DNA of 64,000 nucleotides from Calothrix sp. 336/3 (GTDB taxonomy: Bacteria; Cyanobacteriota; Cyanobacteriia; Cyanobacteriales; Nostocaceae): contig NZ_CP011382.1 of assembly GCF_000734895.2 (NCBI RefSeq), positions 5,310,700 to 5,374,699 of the forward strand. Direction: 5' to 3'. Positions 8,459 to 17,497 of the stretch are shown piece by piece; the first letter of the stretch is position 1, and every line of letters starts with the position of its first letter. The notes under the pieces were generated by a model. It had not been told where the DNA came from. It searched no databases and saw only the letters and a program-made list of their open reading frames with translations. A program made the position numbers and the translations under genes.

Positions 8459-10294
8459 ATGTCCTTCTACCCTCAGGTTAAAGAATTCTTGCTTGGTAAA
8501 ACTCTACCAACTAGCGCTCATAGCGAAGAAAGATTAAGTAACGCAGCTGCTTTAGCAGTACTTTCCTCCGATGCCTTATCTTCCGTTGCCTATGCAACTG
8601 AGGAGATTTTGCTAGTTTTAGTGACGGCTGGTAGTGGGGCTTTGGGATTCTCCCTACCAATTGCGGTGGCAATTATAATTTTGCTAGGAATAGTAGTTAT
8701 TTCCTACAGACAAACGATTCGTGCATACCCCAAAGGTGGCGGTTCATACATCGTTGCCAAAGATAATCTGGGACTTTACCCTGGTTTGGTGGCAGGTGGC
8801 TCCCTGATGATTGATTACATTTTAACTGTAACCGTCAGTATTTCTGCCGGAACTGCGGCTTTAACTTCTGCTTTCCCATTCCTGCAAACCCACACAGTCG
8901 GGTTGTGTTTGATTTTTATAGTTTTGCTAACGTTAGCAAACATGCGAGGTGTGAAGGAATCAGGCAATCTTTTCATGATTCCTACCTATGCATTTATTGT
9001 CAGTATTTTTGTGATGATTGCCATTGGTTTATTTAAACAAGCCACAGGTTTTACTCCACCCTCCTATCCAGAAATTCCAGTGAAAGAAGGATTAGGATTA
9101 TTTTTTATTTTGCGGGCTTTTTCTGCGGGATGTACAGCATTAACCGGAGTGGAAGCAATTTCCGATGGGGTACTAGCTTTTAAACAGCCAGAGTGGAAAA
9201 ATGCTCGGTTGACATTGCTCTACCTAGGAGGAATTCTTGGCTTAATGTTTGTGGGAATTACTTATTTAGCCACTTCCTATCACATTGTCCCCGAAGAGGG
9301 GCAGACTGTTGTTTCCTTGTTAGGCAGAACTCTGATTGGGAATAATCCATTTTACTTTTTCATTCAGTTAGTCACACTCCTGGTATTACTATTAGCTGCC
9401 AATACGAGTTTTGCTGATTTTCCCCGACTCTGTTATTTTTTGGCACGGGATGGTTTTCTACCCCGACAGTTAGCCTTATTAGGCGATCGCCTAGTGTATT
9501 CTAACGGGATTATTCTCCTCAGTGTCTCTGCTGCCATTTTGGTAATCATATTCCGAGGTGAAGTCAATGCAATCATCCCTCTATATGCAGTAGGAGTTTT
9601 TACTTCCTTTACCCTTTCCCAAGCAGGAATGGTACGTCACTGGTTTAGAGAAAAAACCACAGGTTGGCGTGCAAGTGCAATCATGAATGGAGTCGGAGCG
9701 ATCGCCACTCTCATTGTTTTAGCTGTAATTGTTTCCACAAAATTTCTTCTTGGTGCTTGGTTAGTGGTAATTGCCATACCTTTGGTAGTAATCCTATTCA
9801 TCACCATTCATCGCCACTATAACTATGTTGCAACACGTTTGAGTATCCAAGGACTATCCCCGCGCAGTTATATTCCCCAGCCAAAACCTGCTGTGATCAC
9901 CCATCCAGCTATAGTACTAGTAGGACAATTGAATCGAGGTACCGTAGACGCTCTCGATTATGCACGCACCATAGCTGATGAGATTGTGGGAGTTCATGTT
10001 GATGTTGGAACTACAGATCGAGAGAAACTCCACGATAAATGGCAACAAATGGAATCAGATATTCCCCTAGTAATTCTTGACTCACCCTACCGCTCTCTAA
10101 TCTCCCCTGTAGTCGAATATGTCAGTCAATTTGAGGAACGCTATCCAGATATATTCACCACAGTAATTATACCCGTTTTTGTGACTCGCAATTGGTGGGA
10201 AAGTATACTCCATAATCAAACAACTCTCTTTCTCAAGACAGCTTTAAGAGCCAAAAAAAGTCGTGTAGTTACGACTGTGAGATATTACTTATAA
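8459..10294 (+). CDS. APC-superfamily permease with cytosolic C-terminal domain
   Basis: A 611-residue inner-membrane transporter of the amino acid/polyamine/organocation superfamily. The ATG at 8459 is chosen because AGGTGG lies 8 bases upstream. About 12 membrane helices fill residues 25-450. The first one or two contain the APC-like SSDALSSVAYATEEIL and YPKGGGSYIVAKDNLG. The last 140 or so residues are soluble, with a strand-helix pattern (AIVLVGQLNRGTVDALDYA) that recalls a universal-stress-like regulatory fold. The substrate is unknown; amino acids or potassium are both possible for this subgroup. Confidence 0.88.
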   Translation: MSFYPQVKEFLLGKTLPTSAHSEERLSNAAALAVLSSDALSSVAYATEEILLVLVTAGSGALGFSLPIAVAIIILLGIVVISYRQTIRAYPKGGGSYIVAKDNLGLYPGLVAGGSLMIDYILTVTVSISAGTAALTSAFPFLQTHTVGLCLIFIVLLTLANMRGVKESGNLFMIPTYAFIVSIFVMIAIGLFKQATGFTPPSYPEIPVKEGLGLFFILRAFSAGCTALTGVEAISDGVLAFKQPEWKNARLTLLYLGGILGLMFVGITYLATSYHIVPEEGQTVVSLLGRTLIGNNPFYFFIQLVTLLVLLLAANTSFADFPRLCYFLARDGFLPRQLALLGDRLVYSNGIILLSVSAAILVIIFRGEVNAIIPLYAVGVFTSFTLSQAGMVRHWFREKTTGWRASAIMNGVGAIATLIVLAVIVSTKFLLGAWLVVIAIPLVVILFITIHRHYNYVATRLSIQGLSPRSYIPQPKPAVITHPAIVLVGQLNRGTVDALDYARTIADEIVGVHVDVGTTDREKLHDKWQQMESDIPLVILDSPYRSLISPVVEYVSQFEERYPDIFTTVIIPVFVTRNWWESILHNQTTLFLKTALRAKKSRVVTTVRYYL

Positions 10295-10455
10295 AATTTA
10301 ACAAGGGACAAACAAAATATCGTAAATGTGATTTTGCCAATCCGTTAGATATTATCTATGAGTACATAAGTCCCCCCGATAGACGACGCTCTTATCCCTA
10401 TCCTCGGAGTACATTGAGAATAGTGCCCTAGCTGACAAAATATTGGGAGATAAGA

Positions 10456-11046
10456 ATGCGTGATACTTTCAATAAAATGATGGGTCGTACCCGTTACGTA
10501 GTTTGCCGTCTATTTATCCATCTCAGTGGTTCCGAAGTTGCCCCCCTCCTGGGTACACTTAACCGTAGTGCCCGTGAAGCAATGGACTCAGAAGGGGACT
10601 TGGAAGTCTTAGGGGAAAATTTGGTCGAAATCTGTCAAACCCTCCTGCAATACGATGATTCCTGGATGTCATCAGCCAATGAAGGTGATGTTTTTTGGAG
10701 TGAGGGTGAAGCAGGGGATTATGTCAGCGAACTATTTACAGATTCTGCCCAAAGATACTTGAGTGAAATTGATGTCAATAACTCTGACTTTAATCAGCCC
10801 CTTTCCTTACCTGTAACTAGTAACATTGTTGTCATGCTCACCGTTGCCTATGAGGGTGAGGCTCCAGATTTAGAAACAGACTTGGCAAATATTAATGCTC
10901 TCAAGCAAGCATTTAAAGCCTTAATTAATTTACACTATCAACATAAACTGCGGGCAATTCAGGTGCATTTTTCACCGGCACAGTTAGGTGATGAACTCAC
11001 CAGCGATCAACTGTTGCAGTATTACCCAGAATTAATTCCTTTGTAA
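10456..11046 (+). CDS. DUF1517 family protein
   Basis: A 196-residue protein without signal peptide or membrane segment. The C-terminal half has the DUF1517 pattern: NIVVMLTVAYEGEAP, a helical LANINALKQAFKALINLH, then LRAIQVHFSPAQLGDELTSDQLLQYYPEL. DUF1517 is widespread in cyanobacteria and in plastids, where some members reach the thylakoid. No biochemical function is known to me. It stands alone between the APC permease and a lipoprotein gene, all on the plus strand with gaps of 130-160 bases. Confidence 0.85.
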   Translation: MRDTFNKMMGRTRYVVCRLFIHLSGSEVAPLLGTLNRSAREAMDSEGDLEVLGENLVEICQTLLQYDDSWMSSANEGDVFWSEGEAGDYVSELFTDSAQRYLSEIDVNNSDFNQPLSLPVTSNIVVMLTVAYEGEAPDLETDLANINALKQAFKALINLHYQHKLRAIQVHFSPAQLGDELTSDQLLQYYPELIPL

Positions 11047-11220
11047 TACCATTGATTTTCTTGATGGTTAGTGAAATCAGTCAGTGGGAATGTTGATGTT
11101 GTGACCATTCTCCCTGGGGAAATTTACCATCAAATTTTCAGTGGTAATGACAAGTAGGGTCGTCCGTACTTATCAGTGACAGGGGAAATTGTTAAGCTCG
11201 GAATAGGACAATGGTTTATT

Positions 11221-12084
11221 ATGCTGATGAAAGTTTTGCGTCAATTTACAGTAGTGGTTTTAGCGCTGAGTTTATGTTTAACTACGGTTGCCTGCGGTGG
11301 AAATTCCGAAAAGAATCAACCACAGGCAAGTAATACTAGTCAAGCTACTAATAGTCCCAGCACTAAACTCAGTGATGGTCAGTATCCAGTACAACAGGCA
11401 AGCTATAACGATGGAGACGGAGAATATACTCTGTTTTTATTGAATAGCACTCCACCGACCTATAAAACTGAAAAGTTACAAATGGCAAGGTTGAGTGATG
11501 CGGAAATCAAGGAAGGTAAGAAAGCTTACTTAAAAGTTGAGAGTGGGCAACCTGTACTCTATTTAACAGAAGATTTCAAAATCGAATACGTCCATAACGT
11601 GACTGAAACGAAGAATAATCCTCAAACTGGACAAAAAGAGGTGGTTGTTGTTCGTCAAGAAAACAGTTTTTGGGCACCCTTTGCGGGGGCGATCGCCGGA
11701 CAAGCAATTGGTAGTTTGTTGTTTACACCTCACTACTATTTCCCTCCCGTATACCAACCAGGTGGTGTATTAAATGGTTACGGTGGCTACGGTAGAACCT
11801 ATGATGTTGCCGTGAATGACTATCGCCAACGGTACAACCAACCACCCGCAGCTGTGAGAAATCGTACAGCCTTCCGAACAACAAGTAATCTCAGAAGGTC
11901 GAACCCTGGGAATAATTCTGCGGTTCGTAATACACCTAACAACGCCAACAACCGTCCTACGGGTTCTGGTTTTGGTAGCAACACCCTGAGACAATCGGGT
12001 AAAACGACCACCACTAGACGTAGTCCTAGCGGGTTTGGTAGTGGACGTTCTGTAAGTCGTCCTAGTTTTGGTCGCCGCAGATAG
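11221..12084 (+). CDS. Lipoprotein with basic, glycine/serine-rich tail
   Basis: About 287 residues from the ATG at 11221; a second ATG at 11227 and an upstream GTG at 11176 are alternatives. The start is a lipoprotein signal peptide ending LTTVAC-GGN, with the cysteine as lipidation site. A polar linker rich in N, S and Q follows. The middle has EVVVVRQENSFWAPFAGAIAGQAIGSLLF, a short hydrophobic glycine-containing segment. The last 80 residues are low-complexity R, N, S, G and T with repeated GFGS motifs (TGSGFGSNTL, SPSGFGSGRS). It is probably anchored in the envelope. I do not recognise a functional family. Confidence 0.75.
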   Translation: MLMKVLRQFTVVVLALSLCLTTVACGGNSEKNQPQASNTSQATNSPSTKLSDGQYPVQQASYNDGDGEYTLFLLNSTPPTYKTEKLQMARLSDAEIKEGKKAYLKVESGQPVLYLTEDFKIEYVHNVTETKNNPQTGQKEVVVVRQENSFWAPFAGAIAGQAIGSLLFTPHYYFPPVYQPGGVLNGYGGYGRTYDVAVNDYRQRYNQPPAAVRNRTAFRTTSNLRRSNPGNNSAVRNTPNNANNRPTGSGFGSNTLRQSGKTTTTRRSPSGFGSGRSVSRPSFGRRR

Positions 12085-12123
12085 ATATGAATGTCGGGAG
12101 AAGGTGGAAGCAATTGGCGATCG

Positions 12124-12636
12124 CTAATTATTTTCCCTTTCCCCTTCCTTTGGCTCCTGAGTTGATTCTTCTCGCTCCGGAGTCAAACTATCAATGGCAT
12201 CACACAGAGCAGTGGTAAGACTTTTACGGGTTTGTAAGTGATTATCCTGTTCTGTTTTTAAAGCTTGTTGTAGGCGATCGCGCTCCTTCGTCAGAGTGAG
12301 CAATTTTGCCTGCAATTCTTCTGTGGAAGTGATTTGACTAATTTGCTGCTGAATCGTTTTATGGCTATCTGCGTCATTGAGTTGGGCTGTTTCCAGACCC
12401 TGTAAACGCTGAATTTCACCCTTCAAAGTGGCGATCGCTTGCTGCGATAATTGGGTATCAGTACGTCTTTGTTCCGCCTCTGTATTATACAATTGCCGCC
12501 ATTTCTGCGCACTCTCCCAGGCATTATCTCGCTCCTTTTGTAATTCTACCAATTGTTGTTTGAGTAATTGAATTTCTGTTAGCCACTGTTGAGTCAAATC
12601 TTGAGACATGGGAATTTCAGAATTGTCGATTTTCAA
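12124..12636 (-). CDS. Coiled-coil protein of unknown function
   Basis: A 170-residue soluble protein that is nearly all predicted coiled coil (about 15-150): long runs of L, Q, E, R and K with heptad spacing, for example QLVELQKERDNAWESAQKWRQ. It has no cysteines of note apart from one in TALCDAID, no signal peptide, and an acidic tail (EREESTQEPKEGEREN). Such proteins are often scaffolds. The start at 12636 could also be the internal ATG in NSEIPMSQDL. It converges on the lipoprotein gene with 39 bases between them. Confidence 0.65.
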   Translation of the reverse strand: MKIDNSEIPMSQDLTQQWLTEIQLLKQQLVELQKERDNAWESAQKWRQLYNTEAEQRRTDTQLSQQAIATLKGEIQRLQGLETAQLNDADSHKTIQQQISQITSTEELQAKLLTLTKERDRLQQALKTEQDNHLQTRKSLTTALCDAIDSLTPEREESTQEPKEGERENN

Positions 12637-13265
12637 GAAGCAGATAAGTGATTAAAGCTTCGGCTGAGTCCTATGGACACGCTACGCGAACTTTCAGTTT
12701 AAACATCGACTTGTAATGAGTCTTGTCGAAGTAGCGGAGCCGAGATGTTAATTCTTTTGTGAATATTTAATAGTGCTTTCTAAAAATCAATTCAACAAGA
12801 TTCTTGATGATTCTTAATTTATAGAAAAGCTACAACCACTGTAACTATATAGAGTACAATATTCAACGACTTGATATTTCAGCAAATTATCAAATTAATT
12901 CCATCATCAGTTATCAAGTTACAAATTATATTACTTAATATAACGAACGGCATTATGTCATTCTAGGTGCTTCTGTAGTTTTCCCATTACCTAACCCTAG
13001 TAAAGTCAGAATCACTTCCGTTCCCTTCGGAGTAGCACATTTTCCCTCTGGATGACAAAAATACGGTTACCTAATCCCTAATAACCCACCCAAGCCTCGT
13101 CTATGATGAAACCAGAAGTTGTTTTAACAATTTTAAGTCCGTCATTGGGACGTAAAAAACAATCTCCAGGTTTTTATATCAAAGTTATCACCATAGAATA
13201 GACAAGGTTTAAATTTAGTTTCTGCTTGTTTTTTCTGTTCCCTTCTTTCTTCTCAACTCCAAGCA
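12637..13265. other. Intergenic region with repeat debris and a gene fragment
   Basis: A 629-base gap. At about 12655-12740 it holds an inverted-repeat tract with the cyanobacterial repeat word GACACGCTACGCGAAC. At 12953-13066 on the minus strand an open frame with no start reads CHPEGKCATPKGTEVILTLL and further plausible residues before TAA, directly preceded by a stop codon, so it may be the tail of a decayed gene. A short plus-strand frame of about 32 codons begins near 13101 and is unconvincing. The last 60 bases are the leader of the DUF4112 gene. Confidence 0.5.
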
Positions 13266-13787
13266 ATGTCCCAACCTCGTTACTCCAGTATTGAACCTAG
13301 CGCGAAAGCTCCTACTCTCAAGCGATTACGCCAACTAGCAAATTTACTTGATCAAGCAATAATTATTCCAGGAACTAGGGTGGGTATCGGTTTAGATCCC
13401 CTTTTAGGATTAATCCCTATTGGTGGTGATTTCCTTGGCATTTTTCTCTCAGCCTACATCATACTAGAAGCTGCCAGATTAGGTGTACCTCAATCTACCC
13501 TCGGTAGAATGGTGATCAATATTCTAATTGATGCTCTAGTTGGTGTAATTCCTCTGATTGGCGACTTATTTGATTTTGCCTGGACAGCAAACCAACGTAA
13601 TGTTTATCTTTTGGAAGAACATTTAAAATTTCCCAGTCAACGCAAAAAAGCAGATACTTGGTTTGTTATCCTCGTCCTCGTTGGCTTATTCTTAGTTTCT
13701 ATTCTTTTAGTATCGTTCGCTGTTATAGTTAGTCAGTTTGTCTGGGGAGTCATTGCTGTAGCCTGGACAGCATTAACTGGTAAATAA
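13266..13787 (+). CDS. DUF4112 family membrane protein
   Basis: A 173-residue protein. The family core LRQLANLLDQAIIIPGTRVGIGLDPLLGLIPIGGDFLG (about 20-55) is followed by a hydrophobic repeat unit ILIDALVGVIPLIGDLFDFAWTANQRNV (about 83-113); the two G-x-IP-x-GD motifs are the hallmark. A final strongly hydrophobic segment at about 135-168 is a membrane helix. The function is not established. An alpha/beta hydrolase gene follows 39 bases downstream on the same strand and is probably co-transcribed. Confidence 0.9.
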   Translation: MSQPRYSSIEPSAKAPTLKRLRQLANLLDQAIIIPGTRVGIGLDPLLGLIPIGGDFLGIFLSAYIILEAARLGVPQSTLGRMVINILIDALVGVIPLIGDLFDFAWTANQRNVYLLEEHLKFPSQRKKADTWFVILVLVGLFLVSILLVSFAVIVSQFVWGVIAVAWTALTGK

Positions 13788-13826
13788 TCCCCAACCACTA
13801 GACACAATATTTCCTCAAAAAATAAT

Positions 13827-14762
13827 ATGAAAGATTGGTGGCAAAAAACTTTTCCCAAGGGACGGCAAAGTTTAATTATTACCGATGCTCAGGGGTATCC
13901 AGTAGAAATTGCCTACGGTGAAATCGGTCAAGGGCAACCACTATTTTTATTACATGGTATGGGTAGTTGGAGCTATAATTGGCGTTATAGTATTGCTCCC
14001 CTATCCAAATATTTTCGCGTAATTTGCTTTGATGCCAAAGGCTATGGTTTTTCAGAAAAACCAGTCTATCGACGCGAAGAAACTGGACATCAAGTAATTG
14101 AATTAGAACGTATTATTCAATATTTATGTCATGAACCAGTTATCATTGTTGCCGAATCTCTCGGTGGTTTAATTGCCCTAGCTTTAGCTCAAAAAAATCC
14201 TCATTTGATTGCTCGCTTGATAGTAGTCAATGTTCCCATCTTTGCCGAGCGCTTGCCTCACTGGGGAATGGAAATACTCGCACGCACCCCCTTAGAGATA
14301 ATTCAAACTATTGATGTCCTACGTTTATCTTATTTGCTTTCACCCTTTGTCAGGGAAATTATGGCAATGGAAAGACGGCAAGTTTTATTTGACCCTTCTA
14401 TCCTAACTGAGGATGATGTCTATTGGATTACCTATCCTTTTACCGAGTTTCCTGGAACATTGACAAAAGTTGCCGAAGAATTACAAATTGCTGCCAAGGA
14501 AATTGAAAATTTTCAAGGTAAAAAATCTAACTGGTTGAGTCATATTCAAAATCATCTGGCATCTATCCATGCTCCCACCTTAGTTTTATGGGGAGAACAA
14601 GATAGTTGGTTTCCAGCAATCCACGGAGAAAAATTACATCAAGCTTTGCCCAATTCGCGGTTACAAATTCTCCCTAACTGCTGTCATGATGCTTCTACAG
14701 GTTCTGCACAAATAATTAATCAAGCAATTATCACTTTTTTACAGGAAACTAATTTATTGTAG
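13827..14762 (+). CDS. Alpha/beta hydrolase
   Basis: A 311-residue hydrolase of the lipase/esterase/haloperoxidase-like superfamily. The strand and oxyanion region is FLLHGMGSWSYNW, the nucleophile elbow is VAESLGGLIALALA, the acid is likely in LWGEQDSWFP, and the base histidine is in ILPNCCHDAS. No signal peptide. The elbow reads ESLGG rather than the common GxSxG, with glutamate before the serine. It follows the DUF4112 gene closely, so the two may act on the same membrane lipids or isoprenoid compounds, though this is inference. Confidence 0.85.
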   Translation: MKDWWQKTFPKGRQSLIITDAQGYPVEIAYGEIGQGQPLFLLHGMGSWSYNWRYSIAPLSKYFRVICFDAKGYGFSEKPVYRREETGHQVIELERIIQYLCHEPVIIVAESLGGLIALALAQKNPHLIARLIVVNVPIFAERLPHWGMEILARTPLEIIQTIDVLRLSYLLSPFVREIMAMERRQVLFDPSILTEDDVYWITYPFTEFPGTLTKVAEELQIAAKEIENFQGKKSNWLSHIQNHLASIHAPTLVLWGEQDSWFPAIHGEKLHQALPNSRLQILPNCCHDASTGSAQIINQAIITFLQETNLL

Positions 14763-14785
14763 TTTTCTGAATCTTTCAATTAACG

Positions 14786-14904
14786 TATAGCGTTTCTCAT
14801 TCTAGTGAGTTATGGAAGAACTCCTCCCCAACCCTCCAGGATTTCGGGGAGGGTACCCGATAGGGCAGGTGGGGTTGTATTTCATCTGATTGGGAAACGC
14901 TATA
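14786..14904. repeat. MITE-like element with TATAGCGTTTC ends
   Basis: TATAGCGTTTC (14786-14796) and its exact reverse complement (14894-14904) bound a 119-base segment containing a CTCCCC/GGGGAG inverted repeat. It has the size and form of a miniature inverted-repeat element. Only one copy is in this window. Confidence 0.6.
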
Positions 14905-14916
14905 TTACATATTCTT

Positions 14917-15074
14917 GTAAGTAAGTCGGTGAGAATAAACCTAACTATGTAACAGATTGTAAAATCGTCAAAACCGTTGCGATTGCTTCATTGCACTGAG
15001 TCGCAAAGCGACACGCTACGCGAACGTTTCATTCGCAATGACATAGCGTGAATTATTTAAGCCGTTCTACTTAA
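14917..15074. repeat. MITE-like dispersed repeat, copy 2
   Basis: Second copy of the 158-base element at 1514-1671, in the same orientation, with about nine internal differences. The left end is intact at GTAAGTAAGTCGGT and the right end at GCCGTTCTACTTAA. It begins 13 bases after another inverted-repeat element. Confidence 0.65.
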
Positions 15075-15192
15075 AAAGATATGGTCATACTCGATAAAAT
15101 ATAGGTTAAAAGGGTAAAAGTTAATCCATCCTTCACCCTTTTCCTGAACTTCTATAAGAAGCTGATTGCCTATTCTGTTTTTGGTTAAAAAT

Positions 15193-15235
15193 AAGAGTGG
15201 GAGTCGGCATACCACTTTTCTCGACTCCCACTCTT
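15193..15235. terminator. Strong perfect hairpin, possible bidirectional terminator
   Basis: AAGAGTGGGAGTCG (15193-15206) pairs perfectly with CGACTCCCACTCTT (15222-15235) across a 15-base loop. A-rich sequence lies on the left side and T residues on the right, so it could end transcription in either direction. It immediately precedes the structured element at 15237. Confidence 0.55.
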
Positions 15236-15236
15236 T

Positions 15237-15360
15237 TGCCATTTGTAGCTGTAGCGATTAAGGAATATATAGCAGACGTTGACCTGTATTTAGGGGGCTA
15301 ATGTGTGGGTCAACGACAACGCCTGTCAGCGCTGAATATTCCAATTGCTACAAATGGGCA
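15237..15360. ncRNA. Candidate structured RNA (long interrupted hairpin)
   Basis: Three nested complementary blocks fold this 124-base stretch into one long rod. TGCCATTTGTAGC (15237-15249) pairs with 15347-15360 with one bulged G, GGAATAT (15262-15268) with ATATTCC (15336-15342), and CGTTGACC (15277-15284) with GGTCAACG (15308-15315). It contains no open frame of note. The strand is not decided, since the fold works on either. It could be a small RNA or another inverted-repeat element. I do not recognise it as 6S RNA or a Yfr RNA. Confidence 0.45.
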
Positions 15361-15447
15361 AACTTTATTATTTAATTTCTTGTAGACAACTTTACTTATA
15401 TATCTGCTTAAGAGATAATAAACTTGTTGTCTTGTTGGGGGTAGAAA

Positions 15448-15475
15448 GTGCATCACAATTTTTATTGTGATACAC
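15448..15475. other. Hairpin with 8+3 base-pair stem
   Basis: ATCACAAT and ATTGTGAT (15452-15459 and 15464-15471) pair perfectly around TTTT, extended by GTG/CAC beyond one mismatch. Flanking TTGTTGGGGG and CCCTGATAACAACA may extend the stem. It could be an operator or part of a small RNA. Confidence 0.4.
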
Positions 15476-16206
15476 CCTGATAACAACACCCTTGAAGTCG
15501 TTTATCTTTGTCTAATTTAACGGACTAAACTGGCTTGTGGTTGCCATTTTGGCACTTTTGTGAAAAATTAAATAAAAGGAAAAAAGTAGTCAAATAGACA
15601 GTTTTTTCTATGTTTTATCGTGATAAATATCGGAACGTTTTTCAACTAAAAAACAGCTTTTATCTTCCAGAATAAATATGATTTTTTTGAAGGGGTTGGG
15701 GAGTCACAAAGCCAGGTAAATAGCCCCTGTAACTGCTTCTCTGCCCTCTTGAGGATGAGAAAGGGAATTTGTATCTCAGAGATTGCTGTCAGGGACTGTG
15801 AGGGATTTTCGCTGAGGTGATGATGGGAAATTTCCTGGTAGTCTATGGTTCCCAATGACAATCATCCCAACTTGCTGACAAACAGGGATGACGATGAAAT
15901 GAGATTGTTAGAGATTATGTAAATGGGAAAATTAGGGAAAAAGGTTGACGAATGGGGAAAGATAACAAATTCAACCTTTTCCCTGAAGATTTAAAGGTGG
16001 GTGCTGCTGATTCGTGGGATGATGAGACTCAACCTATGTCAAACCCTTGTAGATGTTGCTTAGGGCTGACTCATCTCCTACACAAAAGCAAGCTACAGCA
16101 TGACAAACTCCCAATCAAACCGTACCCATGCAACCTCTAAAGATAATTCACAGTGCCCTATCCTGGTAAATAGAGAAGTGGGAAATTGGGGAAACGATGC
16201 TGAGAA
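15476..16206. other. Gene-free stretch
   Basis: Several short open frames occur on both strands (15646-15861 minus, 15952-16140 and 16100-16324 plus) but none has a credible start, composition or domain. I see no convincing gene here. The right end borders the stop of the secreted-protein gene at 16207. Confidence 0.5.
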
Positions 16207-16572
16207 TCAACCTTCCGAAGAAAATGCTGATAGTTGTCTTTCCACAGCATTGATATATTCAGCATCGTTTAATATTTCAGCAGGTAGTAAATTAGCTGCA
16301 ATCCCTGCTTTGATGAGTTCTTGACTGTGAATCTTCATTTGGTGATAATCAGAAAGGAAAGCTCCGTAACTGGAAATACCTTGGTTTTTGAAATGTCCTT
16401 GATAACCTAGGGCAACTAAATTAAAAGCCGTGAGACGAGAATTATGACGATTATTTTGGATATTTGGATTCGCTGAAACTTCTTTCCCGTGTCTGGTTTG
16501 TGCTTGAGCAGGATTATTTGCAGCAGCGACTAACAACAAGAAAGACAAACTAGCAGCAATAAAACGTGGCAT
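16207..16572 (-). CDS. Small secreted protein of unknown function
   Basis: A 121-residue protein with a classic signal peptide (residues 1-24: basic start, hydrophobic core SLSFLLLVAAA, cleavage at AQA-QT). The mature part begins with a polar stretch rich in N, R and H and then has a helical region (LTAFNLVALGYQGHFKNQGI, then HSQELIKAGIAANLLPAEIL). It has no cysteines. It should be periplasmic or secreted. I do not recognise a family. It is on the same strand as the sterol-desaturase-like gene upstream, with about 170 bases between them. Confidence 0.7.
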   Translation of the reverse strand: MPRFIAASLSFLLLVAAANNPAQAQTRHGKEVSANPNIQNNRHNSRLTAFNLVALGYQGHFKNQGISSYGAFLSDYHQMKIHSQELIKAGIAANLLPAEILNDAEYINAVERQLSAFSSEG

Positions 16573-16742
16573 ATATTTAACCCTCTCGACAATTTTCCCT
16601 GATGGATTAACTTAATTGTCAGTATGCAGAGGCAAGCTGAATTTTCCTTGATATGCCATTGAGAAAAGGCTGAGATTTGATTAAAGATTGCTAAGTAAAT
16701 TCTCTGCTAGATTTCAGGAATCCTGGGGTAAGGAGCTATCGT

Positions 16743-17273
16743 TTATCGGAAAAATACACCCTTTACCTTTTCCCCTTCCCATCTTCGCTGTACCTTTAAC
16801 AAGCGCAGAAAACGCAACCATGCAGAAGCAGGTAATTCAAAGAAGGTGAAAATATCACCGAATCCTTGACTCGTTTTGTGATGATGTAACCAGTGTCTTT
16901 CAGGTGTTGTAATAAATAAAACTTGACAGGCTAAGTTGACAATGGGGGGTGTTTGCCAACCTAAAATGCTGGTATGTCTCCACCAGACATGAAATTGACC
17001 AAAAATTAAGCCGCTAATGACACCTACAGGAGAATAAGACCACAAAAAAAATGCGACAATACCGTAGGGTAAAGCGCCTAGAATTCCGTCTAGTAAGACT
17101 TGGGAATGAAGCGTTAAGATAGCGTAGTGGCGAAAATTCTTTTTATAAGAATGATGGGTTCTCAGGTGTAGACTACCAAAAACGTGTTCCGGAATGTGAT
17201 AGACAAAGGTTGAAAGAAAGTCACCAATAACTAATAGTATCCAAGCACAAGCGATCGCTGTCAGCATTTTCAC
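16743..17273 (-). CDS. Sterol desaturase / fatty acid hydroxylase superfamily protein
   Basis: A 176-residue membrane protein with the histidine clusters of the di-iron fatty acid hydroxylase fold: HLRTHHSYKK (about 36-45), FGQFHVWWRHT (about 91-101) and ERHWLHHHKTSQGFG (about 125-139). Three or four hydrophobic segments alternate with them. Enzymes of this superfamily use a di-iron centre and O2 to hydroxylate or desaturate a lipid or carotenoid. At 176 residues it is shorter than most sterol desaturases (250 or more) but close to beta-carotene hydroxylase-like or small cyanobacterial members. The substrate is unknown. Confidence 0.8.
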   Translation of the reverse strand: MKMLTAIACAWILLVIGDFLSTFVYHIPEHVFGSLHLRTHHSYKKNFRHYAILTLHSQVLLDGILGALPYGIVAFFLWSYSPVGVISGLIFGQFHVWWRHTSILGWQTPPIVNLACQVLFITTPERHWLHHHKTSQGFGDIFTFFELPASAWLRFLRLLKVQRRWEGEKVKGVFFR

Positions 17274-17497
17274 TCCCTAATTTTCCATGTGCCGACAATT
17301 CCCAAAATGATTATGGGAATTATATATAACTCATCATCGATAAACTTAGTGTTGTTTTGTAAGATACTGTGTTAAACACTCTCGAAAATATAAGATATAT
17401 CGAGTCCCAACAAAATTAAGATGTGGAAAAATTCCGGTTAAGCTTTTCTTGTGACGCTAAAACCTAGTACTGGCAGTCTGCTCGTCCTATTATTTGT

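Noticed and set aside
15057-15242. A 61-residue minus-strand frame at the edge of the repeat cluster
   Set aside because: It spans the 14-base-pair hairpin and the end of a dispersed repeat, so it is not a gene.
15237-15360. Assignment of the rod-like element as 6S RNA
   Set aside because: It is shorter than typical 6S RNA (about 180 nt) and I could not place the open central bubble. I kept it as an unassigned candidate.
15952-16140. A 62-residue plus-strand frame starting MGKDNKFNLF
   Set aside because: The later part turns cysteine- and proline-rich with no domain, and no ribosome binding site is near. I left it out as unproven.
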